Shown one piece after another: positions 1 through 7,567 of a stretch of DNA of 60,349 nucleotides. The notes beneath the pieces are model-generated. The model saw only the letters and a program-made list of their open reading frames with translations, ran no database searches and was not told the origin of the DNA. The position numbers were made by a program, and so were the translations under genes. This DNA is from Actinomadura livida. GTDB lineage: Bacteria > Actinomycetota > Actinomycetes > Streptosporangiales > Streptosporangiaceae. Position 1 is the first letter of the stretch. Every line of letters begins with the position of its first letter. The stretch covers positions 1 through 60,349 of the forward strand of contig NZ_BMRO01000014.1 of assembly GCF_014648675.1 (NCBI RefSeq), read 5' to 3'.

Positions 1-72
1 TGCCGTTTCAGACGTTCCTCATCCACACAGACGATCTACACCAAACCGCCACCAAAGATCACGGGACACGCC

Positions 73-518
73 CTAGTCGTGGATGAGGGCGGTGTGGGAG
101 TCGAACAGCAGGAAGTCGAAGTAGCTGTCCACGGGAGACGGCGGTACGAAGAACTCGATGTTCTCGCCCAGCCGGCCGCGCACCTCGAAGTTGATCATTT
201 CGTAGCGCAGGTAGTCGGTGAGCGGGTAGGAGAGCAGCCGAACCCGGGTGAACTCCAGGTGCCGCGCCGCACATCGTCGCGGAGAGGTTGGTCTCCCATC
301 GCCTCCTCTTCCAGAAGGCGGCGGGCCAGCGCGGTGTCGCCCGCCTGGAATGCCTCCTGCGATCGAACGCCGTCCGCCTCGCGGTAGGACTGCCAGCACT
401 CCAGTTTGAGGAAGCGCCGCTCCGTGCGTTCCCAGGCCGCGCCGAAAGACTCCAGGAAGCCCTCCAGGGTCAGCCGCTCACTCTCGTCCAGTGCCCACGC
501 AGGCGGTTGATGCATCAT
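73..518 (-). pseudogene. DUF6879-family protein, frameshifted and shortened
   Basis: Reading leftwards from 518, one frame gives an N-terminal half (MMHQPPAWALDESERL... to about LLEEEAMGDQPLRDDVRR). Near position 265-300 the homology moves to another frame, which gives HLEFTRVRLLSYPLTDYLRYE and ends ALIHD at 73. The motif PLTDYLRYE followed by a GENIEFF stretch is typical of the DUF6879 family of actinomycete proteins that sit near XRE regulators. The two halves need a frameshift to be joined, so I call it a broken gene. The C-terminus also stops soon after the usual family motif. The start overlaps the stop of the upstream small gene by 4 bp (ATGA), the normal arrangement of this pair. A sequencing error could produce the same picture. 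Function of the family is unknown. Confidence 0.6.
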
Positions 519-754
519 TCGTCCGGGATGTCATTCTTCGCGGCGATGAGGGTAGTGCGGGTGACTCGAACGATGCGTTCGTTCGGTGCGCACCGGGCGT
601 CTTTCCATGGATCCGGCCCGAGTTCCTCGGTAATGTCGACGCCGATGACCGTGAATGCGCCATCGCTGAGCGTGAGAATGTCGGGGGAACCGGTCGTCGA
701 GGTCGTGTCACCGCGCTCGGCAGGTGTTCTGCCGAGTCGGCCGATCACCTTCAT
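515..754 (-). CDS. Small conserved protein found upstream of DUF6879 genes
   Basis: 79-residue protein starting MKVIGRLGRTP, with a central IGVDITEEL and an ending RTTLIAAKNDIPDE. Short proteins of this pattern (K-[VI]-I-G-R at the start, a T-[VI]-I-G-x-D-I-T core, an AAK-DIP ending) are regularly encoded just before DUF6879 genes in actinomycetes, with translationally coupled stop and start codons. Here the TGA (515-517) overlaps the ATG of the next gene, which supports a two-gene operon. The gene itself looks intact although its partner is broken. The molecular function is not known. Confidence 0.65.
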   Translation of the reverse strand: MKVIGRLGRTPAERGDTTSTTGSPDILTLSDGAFTVIGVDITEELGPDPWKDARCAPNERIVRVTRTTLIAAKNDIPDE

Positions 755-970
755 GAAAACCTACTGGATAGGAAATCGCGGCTGACCCTACCCGGCTCGC
801 AGCCTGGGAAAACGCCGGTTCTCACTCATGGCCGCACCGGGCCGGTCGACGTTCGCCATAGGAAGAAGTCGATCAGGATAACGGATGACCACGAGTGCGC
901 AGCCGATCAACCTGAAATGCGTGACCGGGGCCGATGGACGTCTCGATGCGCGCGTCACCGACGTCCGTCA

Positions 971-1005
971 CGAGCACTTTGACCCGTCGCGGATCAAAGT
1001 ACTCG
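971..1005 (-). terminator. Hairpin terminator downstream of pglW
   Basis: A 15-bp inverted repeat (arms 971-985 and 991-1005) with a 5-nt loop lies 23 nt after the pglW stop codon. On the minus-strand transcript the two mismatches become G-U wobbles, so the stem is fully paired; on the plus strand they are C-A mismatches. This asymmetry fits a terminator serving the leftward pglW transcript. No clear U-run follows, which is common in high-GC organisms. The rest of 755-1027 shows no convincing gene. Confidence 0.55.
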
Positions 1006-1027
1006 TTGCCCGGTGGGCAGGCCCGGG

Positions 1028-4000
1028 TCAGGCCGCGCGGTGCAGGTTGGTGACCCAGGAGTCGGGCAATCTGATCCATTCGCCGAGGGCGTCCTGGTAG
1101 GGGACGGCCACGGTGGCGAGGCGCGGTTCGCGGGAAGGATCGCCCTGCGGGCACAGCAGCCACAGGCCGCGTCCACCGCTGCGGGCCGCCGCCGCCAGCG
1201 AGGTGAGGGCACCCATCGCCTGGTAGCGCGCGAACGCCGTGGTCTCCGTCAGCAGTAGCGGCCCGGCACCTCGCTCCATCCGGTCCCGGATCGCCGGCTC
1301 CACCCGGCCCCACGCGGTGCGCGTGTACTCGCCGAGCTTGCGCGCCGCCTTGCTGCCGGGCTCGGCGACGTCGGCGCGCAGGATCGTCTCCCAGGTCGGC
1401 TTCGTGCCGGGCGGAACGAGTTCGTGCAAGGCTTCCAGGAACAGGGCCGTCACCGACAGCGGATCCGCGCCGAAACGGGCGCCCGACAATTCCGCCACGG
1501 CCTGCTCGGTCAGGCCCGCCCGGACCGTCAGGACCCGGAAACCGTCGCGGTGAACGGACGACTCCAGCCGTTCCTCCGCCTCGACGGCGGCGGCCGTCAG
1601 CGGGTCGCTGGAGTACCGCATCGCGCCGCCCTTGCGGGTACTGCGGCGACGCCCGGCCAGCGCGGTGACATAGCTGGAGACGATGTCCAGCTTGGCGGGC
1701 AGGTACCGGAGGGTGCGGGTGTCCATGCGTTGGGACAGGGTGAGATCGAAACCGGCCTCGCGCAGGGCCCCGGTCAGCGCGCCGCCGGCGGGCAGCCGGT
1801 CGCCGGTCTCGTCGAAACGGGGGAACCGGGTGAGGACCCGGCCGTGGACCTCCTCGGTGGTCAGGCCGGGCTGGTTCTCCTCCGGGACGCCGGGGATGAG
1901 CCGGACCAGGCCCGCCTGGGTAAGCCGCAGCGCCCGCACAAGGGGAAGGTCGCGAGGGTAGATCTCCAGGCGGGGAGTCACAGCGGCGTTCTTCGCCGCG
2001 GCGACGGCGATCTCGACCGTGCGACGCTCGTCCCAGTCGATCGTGCCCTCCGGCGGGCGGATCGCGCCGAGCTCGCCGAGGACCGTCCCGGCCGTCGGCA
2101 GCGTGTCGAGACGTGCGAGGCGGTCGGCGACCTTCCCCAGCCGCACGGCGTAGTCGTGCAGGCCGGGTGCCGAGGGGGTGTCGGGACCGTCGTCCTCCCC
2201 GACCTCCAGGGCGAGCAGGCCCCCGCCGGCCGCGTCACCGGCGGCGTCGCGGTTCGGGGTGTGGCGGAACGCGCTGTTCTCCGGGACGTACTGTTCCGCC
2301 TCCACCACGGCCCGGACCGCGGCGAGCCCCATCGCGCGGCGCAGCTCGGGATTCTGGAACTCCGTGCCGCGCCGGACGGTGAGCACTTCGGCGACCTCCG
2401 TCGCGGACGCGATCCGGCCGAGCCCGGCCAGCAGCTCCAGGATCTCCTCGCGCAGCTCCTTCACCGCGGCCAGCCTGCGCCAGCGCCTGCGCTGCTCCTT
2501 CAACACCTGCGGGACCCGACCCCGGCTGATGTCCAGCGGCTCGGCCACCTTCGCCTGTGTCGGCCATACCGGCACATCGGGCAGATCGCCAGTCTCGTCG
2601 GGCAGCCGCAGCAGCCGCCGCACGATCTCGACCTCGTTGCGGTTCGACCCGTCCGGCTTCAGTTTCGGCACCAGCAGGGTCGCCAGCGCGTCGAGGCTGG
2701 CCGCCCGCAGCACGCGCCCGGCGAGAGTCTCGGCTTCCTCGCTCGTCGCCGCGGAATCGACCAGCGATGCCTCAGCGACACTGAGTTCCTTCAGTTCGCC
2801 CGCCGCGACCTTGCGTCCCTCGGGTGTCAGCGGAGACTGCGGGACCCGGCCGAGACGTTCGGCCCATTCACGCTGCCGCCCCTGGATCTCCGTGCGGGTC
2901 TTGGGCCCCAGGCCGGGGCCGTTGACGAGGTTGCGGCGGCTGTACTCCAGCAGTTCGCCCACGGTCGTGATACCGAGGCCGTACAGAAACGACTGGGCGG
3001 CGGGGGTGAGACCCGCGGCCGACAGGTGTGTATCGCGGCTGACCTGCGCGGCGACCCGGTCGCGCTGCTGCTGTGCCGTCTCCGGCTCCGCGTCGGCGAT
3101 GCCGCCGTTCCCCGCCGCGTCGCCGGCGGTGGAGGCGGGATGGCGGCTGCCCGGGATGGTGGACGGGGCGCTCTCGGCGAGATCCAGGAAGATCTTCTTC
3201 CAGGCGTCCCGCATCGGTTTAAGTTCGGGGAACCGCCGGTCGGCGTCCCGGTGCAGGGCCTTGCGGAAGAACGTGACCAGCGCATCGCGGACGGCCGGGT
3301 CGAAGGCGTCGGCCGCGATGGTCGGGTAGGGCCACTCCTCCGGGTCGAGCTGCCGCGGCGACGCCTTGCCGTCGCCCCACTTAGGCAGCTCGCCCGACGC
3401 CATCTGGTGCAAGGTGACGGCGACGGCGTAGCGCTCGGCGTGCGCGTCGTACACCGAGCGGGTCAGGCCGCCGATGAACGGGTCCAGAAAACCGTCGGTG
3501 CCCGCCTCGGTCTCCTGCACGGGGTAGCCGGCCAGCGAGAAGTCGATCAGGACGAGTTCACGGGTGCGGTTGGGACGGATCCGGATCGCGATGTTGTCAG
3601 GCTTGATGTCGCGGTGCCAGACGCCTTCGCCCTCCAGGAAGTCGACCGCGCCGAACAGGTAGTCGCCGTAGGCCTCAAGCTGGTCGATCTGGAGGCGTCC
3701 GCGTTCGCGCAGCTCGCGCGCCACCGTCTCCTGACGGTGCCGGGTCGTGCCGGTGATGGGCTGATCGTCGGTGAAGCGTTCATCGCCGACGTACTCCAGG
3801 GCCAGCACGGTGCGCCCGGCGATGACCAGCGGGTCGGGCTCGACCAGGCGAATAACGCGGGAGTCGGCACGCAGCCGCCCCATAACCTCGGCCTCGCGGA
3901 CGAGGACCGCGGCCCGCGCATCCGACAGGGCGACCTTGAGTACCGCCAGTACCCGGCCGCCGTGGGCCGCCGGATCGGCGTGCAGGTCCCGTACGAGGAA

Positions 4001-5605
4001 GGCTCGGCTCGTGGAGCCGGTACCCAGGCGCCGCCGCACCTCCCAGCGGCCCGACAGCACATCGCCGGGGACGGCCTCCAACGGGTCCTTGTCCGGGACG
4101 GGTGCCGGGCCGGGATCGGTGGCGACCGGAGCGGTCAGCGCGTCCTCGACGCACTCCAGCATCTCCAGGAACTCGTCGACCGTCGCTAGCCGCCGTTCCG
4201 GACGGTAGGCGGTGGCAGCCTGCACCAGCTCGTCGATATCCGAGGACAGACCGTCCACGACCCCGCTCGGCCGCAGGCCCTCGCCCTTCTCCAAGCGCAC
4301 CAGGACCTCGGTCTGGGACTTGCCGGGAGGTCGGCCAGTCGCCAGTAGGTACGTCAGGACGCCGAGCCCGTACACGTCGAGGGCGACCGCGTCTGGATCG
4401 ACCGCCGTCAGTTCTGGCGCCAGATAGGCGTCGGAACTGTCCGAGAGATGGATCGCCGACAACTTGGTCGGCGCGAAGCGCGTCGAGCCCGCCGATCCGG
4501 CCCGCTGGATCGCGATCTGCCAGTCGGAAATCTGCAGCGTCGGGGACAGCCAGCGGGCGTCCCCGACGGCGGACGGGTCAGCGCCACGGCGGCGCGGGTG
4601 GGGAACTACATGAATCGAGCGCGCAGCCAGAGCACGGTGATGAATGCGGCTGGAGTGCGCAGAGCGGATGGTCTCGGCGAGCTGCCGGACCAGTGCCATA
4701 CGGTCGAGAATGCCGAGCTTATCCCCGTAGCGGATGAGATACTCGTCCAGCCGCAGGGTGTCGGGGTTGTAGTCGAACACCAGGGCCGGGCCGGCGGAGT
4801 GGCCGGACGGGTCGTACTGCTTCAGCTGGACCACGCCTGGATGACGGAACCGCTGCAAAACGGCGGCCTCGCGTCGGGCGGCGCTCTCTACCGACCGGCG
4901 AATGGAAGCGTCGGCGCCGCGCTCGCTCAGGTAGATCCGGACCCGCGCCGGCTCGTGCAGCTCGCTGTGCCGGGCCAGATGGTCGGCCCAGGTCGGGCCG
5001 GTGTCGAACGCCTTGCGCTCCAGCAGGTACGGGCCCACCTTGAACTCCGCCTCGCTGCGGCGAATGCCGACCCGATCCAGCGCAGACTTGATCGCCCGGG
5101 AGCGGGGGCCGGTGATGCGCCGTCGCTCGTCGTTCGGGGGACGACGAAGCATCTGTAGGAGTTCGTCAATGGTGTGCACGCTGTGCTGCTCACCCACCGG
5201 CAGCCGGACCCGCAGCGAGGAATCGGTGAAGCACACACCGGCACCGACCCAAACGCGCTCGCCCTTTTGGGCCAGTAGCCCGGCGAGCTCCTTGGCCTTC
5301 TGGTTGACCAGGTGCAGCGGGTTGCCGTGCGGGATGCGACGCCCGGTCGGCGTCGTCTGCACCCAGTTGCCGTTCTCGGTGGCCAGCCGGCCATGCCAGT
5401 TCTTCAGCTCGATCATGTGGACGCCACCGGGGGTGACGACCAGCAGGTCCACCTCCCGGATGTGGCCGGTGTTGGCAGTGAACGTGAAGTTCGACCATGC
5501 ACGCCACGGATCAGCGTCCGGCAGCTGCTCCCGAATCGCCTCCAGGCCGCGCCGCTCATGCTCGAACTGGGACTCCGTGACCGTCGTCCATCGACCTTCG
5601 AGCAT
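1028..5605 (-). CDS. pglW: PglW-like NERD/serine-threonine kinase (BREX/Pgl phage defence)
   Basis: About 1525 residues. Residues 10-115 form a NERD (nuclease-related) domain that keeps the PD-(D/E)xK residues: a D in REVDLLVV and E and K in MIELKNW. A first kinase-like domain (about 200-480) has HHRALAARS where the HRD aspartate should be, so it looks like a pseudokinase. A second kinase domain (about 530-830) looks active: glycine-rich LGTGSTSRAF, VLKVA lysine, WHRDIKPDN, and LIDFS in the DFG position. Near residues 900-940 is a helix-hairpin-helix/RpoA-CTD-like stretch (LGITTVGELLEYS...GLGPKTRTEI). Length and order match PglW, the kinase of the Pgl/BREX type 2 phage-resistance system. No pglX, pglY, pglZ or brx genes are in the window. 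I chose the ATG at 5605; a TTG two codons upstream (5611) is possible. Divergent from the 5813 operon. Confidence 0.85.
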   Translation of the reverse strand: MLEGRWTTVTESQFEHERRGLEAIREQLPDADPWRAWSNFTFTANTGHIREVDLLVVTPGGVHMIELKNWHGRLATENGNWVQTTPTGRRIPHGNPLHLVNQKAKELAGLLAQKGERVWVGAGVCFTDSSLRVRLPVGEQHSVHTIDELLQMLRRPPNDERRRITGPRSRAIKSALDRVGIRRSEAEFKVGPYLLERKAFDTGPTWADHLARHSELHEPARVRIYLSERGADASIRRSVESAARREAAVLQRFRHPGVVQLKQYDPSGHSAGPALVFDYNPDTLRLDEYLIRYGDKLGILDRMALVRQLAETIRSAHSSRIHHRALAARSIHVVPHPRRRGADPSAVGDARWLSPTLQISDWQIAIQRAGSAGSTRFAPTKLSAIHLSDSSDAYLAPELTAVDPDAVALDVYGLGVLTYLLATGRPPGKSQTEVLVRLEKGEGLRPSGVVDGLSSDIDELVQAATAYRPERRLATVDEFLEMLECVEDALTAPVATDPGPAPVPDKDPLEAVPGDVLSGRWEVRRRLGTGSTSRAFLVRDLHADPAAHGGRVLAVLKVALSDARAAVLVREAEVMGRLRADSRVIRLVEPDPLVIAGRTVLALEYVGDERFTDDQPITGTTRHRQETVARELRERGRLQIDQLEAYGDYLFGAVDFLEGEGVWHRDIKPDNIAIRIRPNRTRELVLIDFSLAGYPVQETEAGTDGFLDPFIGGLTRSVYDAHAERYAVAVTLHQMASGELPKWGDGKASPRQLDPEEWPYPTIAADAFDPAVRDALVTFFRKALHRDADRRFPELKPMRDAWKKIFLDLAESAPSTIPGSRHPASTAGDAAGNGGIADAEPETAQQQRDRVAAQVSRDTHLSAAGLTPAAQSFLYGLGITTVGELLEYSRRNLVNGPGLGPKTRTEIQGRQREWAERLGRVPQSPLTPEGRKVAAGELKELSVAEASLVDSAATSEEAETLAGRVLRAASLDALATLLVPKLKPDGSNRNEVEIVRRLLRLPDETGDLPDVPVWPTQAKVAEPLDISRGRVPQVLKEQRRRWRRLAAVKELREEILELLAGLGRIASATEVAEVLTVRRGTEFQNPELRRAMGLAAVRAVVEAEQYVPENSAFRHTPNRDAAGDAAGGGLLALEVGEDDGPDTPSAPGLHDYAVRLGKVADRLARLDTLPTAGTVLGELGAIRPPEGTIDWDERRTVEIAVAAAKNAAVTPRLEIYPRDLPLVRALRLTQAGLVRLIPGVPEENQPGLTTEEVHGRVLTRFPRFDETGDRLPAGGALTGALREAGFDLTLSQRMDTRTLRYLPAKLDIVSSYVTALAGRRRSTRKGGAMRYSSDPLTAAAVEAEERLESSVHRDGFRVLTVRAGLTEQAVAELSGARFGADPLSVTALFLEALHELVPPGTKPTWETILRADVAEPGSKAARKLGEYTRTAWGRVEPAIRDRMERGAGPLLLTETTAFARYQAMGALTSLAAAARSGGRGLWLLCPQGDPSREPRLATVAVPYQDALGEWIRLPDSWVTNLHRAA

Positions 5606-5812
5606 CCCCAACCTCGCTCATCGACGCCCACTTCACCGGCCGCCCACCCTGCCGCCGATGCTCAGATGCTATAGCCGGGCCCGGACATTCGGGCTCCCCA
5701 CGAAGAGTTCTCGACTTATCATCGGGCGAGAGTCCCACTGAAGCATCCGCGAGCGACCGCAGGAGGTATTGCCTCGTACCCCCGCAAGCACCCGAGTTAG
5801 TGGCGGCGCGAC
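5606..5812. promoter_or_regulatory. Shared divergent promoter region of pglW and the PLD operon
   Basis: About 200 bp separate the divergent starts. A perfect AGGAGGT Shine-Dalgarno sequence lies at 5761-5767, but the only start-like codon close to it (TTG 5769) is out of frame with the annotated gene and too near. The ATG at 5813 is 45 nt further and has only a weak site. A TATAGC hexamer near 5670 could be a -10 element. No operator is obvious. Confidence 0.3.
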
Positions 5813-7567
5813 ATGGCGAAGCAGAAGTCCACGACATCTGACTGGGGCTGGGAGGACAAGACCGGCCCGGTCTGGGGCGCACAGGCATATGACCCCAAGG
5901 GCGGACAGGATCACCTGGGTCTCGGCTCGGTAAGCTCGGACCGGATACTGCCGACGTTGTCGCCGGGCATCAACGTGCTGACCATCCACCCGAGGTACTG
6001 GTCGTTCTACGCATGGGTGCTGGCGACATTCTGGAACCGAGACGATCTTCCTCGGACGAGGGCATCGTTCAGAGGCTTCTACCGGCCTCGTGAGGCGCTG
6101 TTCTCAATGGCTTGCCACGTGTGCGAGGCTCCCGAGCACGACACACTCGTCGGCAACATAGTGGGGTCGCGGCGCGTCAACGGTCTTCGGAACGGCCAGA
6201 CCTTCGATCCCGAGTACGACTACATCAAGGAGCCTCTCGGCGGTTACGGCCTGTACTACCGGTCGGCCATGGAGGCGATGGGGGTTCTGGTCATAGCCGG
6301 AACGGACAACGGCTTCCCCTTCGACGCCCCGACCCCGGCCGGCAGAGCGCTTGCTGCGGCCTATGGGCGATCTGTCGAGAAGACGAACCTTGGGAAGATG
6401 CTCTCGGCCGATAGGATACCGGCACGAGTTTCGCGTCAGGATGTTGCCGCCTTCGCCGACGCAGCCTGCTTATGCCGACTCCGCCTTGCCGACAACTTTG
6501 ATCTTCCCCTCGTCCGGGAGTTGTTCCTGCACGTCGGTCACGCTGGCGAGCCTGAAGCTCGCCGGGGAACGCTACGGTTCGTCCTTGACCTCAGTCAGAG
6601 TTCGCAGGCGGTCGGAATCGAGGAGAAAGAGTTCCGCCAGCTCGCCTTCTATCGCGAGCTAAGCGGTGCAACGTACGAGCCGCGGGAGGACTTGGCCGCC
6701 GTTGCCCGCCGCTGGCGGCTCTATCAGGCGCGCGAGTACTTCTCCTTCGCGTTCAACCGCCTTTTTGGCTGGGTGAGCCGCACGGGGCTTGAAGAGTCGG
6801 AGGATGGGCTCTCACCCGTTCCTATCGGCCGACTCTGGGAGATAGTCGATCGGGCCCTCGACGACAGCAGCTTCGTGAGCGAGACCGACCTTGGCGACCA
6901 CGTCGTGGACGCCTCCACGACAGCGGCAACGTTCGCCGACCTGCTGGCCCAGCACGTCGACCTCAGTCCCGCGGTCGATGCCATCTGGCCGCGCCATGCC
7001 AGTGTCGACGAGCATGCACTCTATGAGCGGTGCAGCTCCCAGGTGGACGATGCCGAGACCCTGGTGGCGATGCTGGCCATCCTTCTGCTCCTCTACCGCC
7101 GACTCGGCACGCCGGGACGGCGCGCCGACCTCGAAGCGGACTGGGGCATCCTCCGCAGCGGTGAATCGCTGCGGATCGGGATGCTCGGCTTCTTCAACCG
7201 GCTCCACAAGAAGATCCTGGCAGGAGTCACTCTGTCCGGACTCGCACGCTGGGTCATCGAATACCACGTGATCATCCAGCACGAACGGGTCGCGACGTCC
7301 AAGCTCCCGCATGACACCTTCCGAGTGCGACGGTCCGGCGAACATCTGCGGTTCTTCGTGCAGGAGGCGCCAGCGCGCTTCAACGACAGCCGGTTTCTCG
7401 CGCTGAGCACGACCGTTCACGAACTGGGGTTGGTGAGCCCCCTACGAGATGCCAACCGCAGATTGACGGCGCCCGGCCGCGAACTGCTTGAACAAGGGGA
7501 CCTCGAGGCAGGGGACTTGGAAGCTGCGGCGGCTGCCTTCGAGCCCCCACAGGGGGACGACAAGTGA
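5813..7567 (+). CDS. Uncharacterised 584-aa protein, partner of PLD-like protein
   Basis: I do not recognise a named domain. The N-terminus (WGWEDKTGPVWGAQAYDP, then LSPGINVLTIHPRYWSFY) is followed by a mostly helical protein of mixed charge with no signal peptide or clear membrane segment. An acidic, Ala-rich tail ends it. The last codon overlaps the GTG start of the next gene (GTGA, 7564-7567), so the two are translationally coupled and probably work together. The gene is divergent from pglW across a 0.2-kb promoter region, which suggests a shared anti-phage module. An adaptor, sensor or target-recognition partner for the PLD protein is a guess from context only. The pairing of an intact large cytoplasmic protein with a PLD nuclease is the best clue. 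Confidence 0.8.
   Translation: MAKQKSTTSDWGWEDKTGPVWGAQAYDPKGGQDHLGLGSVSSDRILPTLSPGINVLTIHPRYWSFYAWVLATFWNRDDLPRTRASFRGFYRPREALFSMACHVCEAPEHDTLVGNIVGSRRVNGLRNGQTFDPEYDYIKEPLGGYGLYYRSAMEAMGVLVIAGTDNGFPFDAPTPAGRALAAAYGRSVEKTNLGKMLSADRIPARVSRQDVAAFADAACLCRLRLADNFDLPLVRELFLHVGHAGEPEARRGTLRFVLDLSQSSQAVGIEEKEFRQLAFYRELSGATYEPREDLAAVARRWRLYQAREYFSFAFNRLFGWVSRTGLEESEDGLSPVPIGRLWEIVDRALDDSSFVSETDLGDHVVDASTTAATFADLLAQHVDLSPAVDAIWPRHASVDEHALYERCSSQVDDAETLVAMLAILLLLYRRLGTPGRRADLEADWGILRSGESLRIGMLGFFNRLHKKILAGVTLSGLARWVIEYHVIIQHERVATSKLPHDTFRVRRSGEHLRFFVQEAPARFNDSRFLALSTTVHELGLVSPLRDANRRLTAPGRELLEQGDLEAGDLEAAAAAFEPPQGDDK

Noticed and set aside
885..1100. A short plus-strand frame (MTTSAQPINLKCV...) left of pglW
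   Set aside because: Most of it is the inverted repeat 971-1005, which translates plausibly in both directions; no ribosome site and no family match, and it runs into the pglW 3' end.
1424..4189. A 921-codon open frame on the plus strand opposite pglW
   Set aside because: It is an antisense shadow of a high-GC gene: low complexity, Arg/Gly/Asp-rich, no ribosome site, no motifs. PglW on the other strand has full domain structure.
5761..5767. A perfect AGGAGGT as ribosome site for the 5813 gene
   Set aside because: It lies 45 nt upstream of the ATG, and the nearest start-like codon is out of frame and too close. No leader peptide with a normal start is visible.
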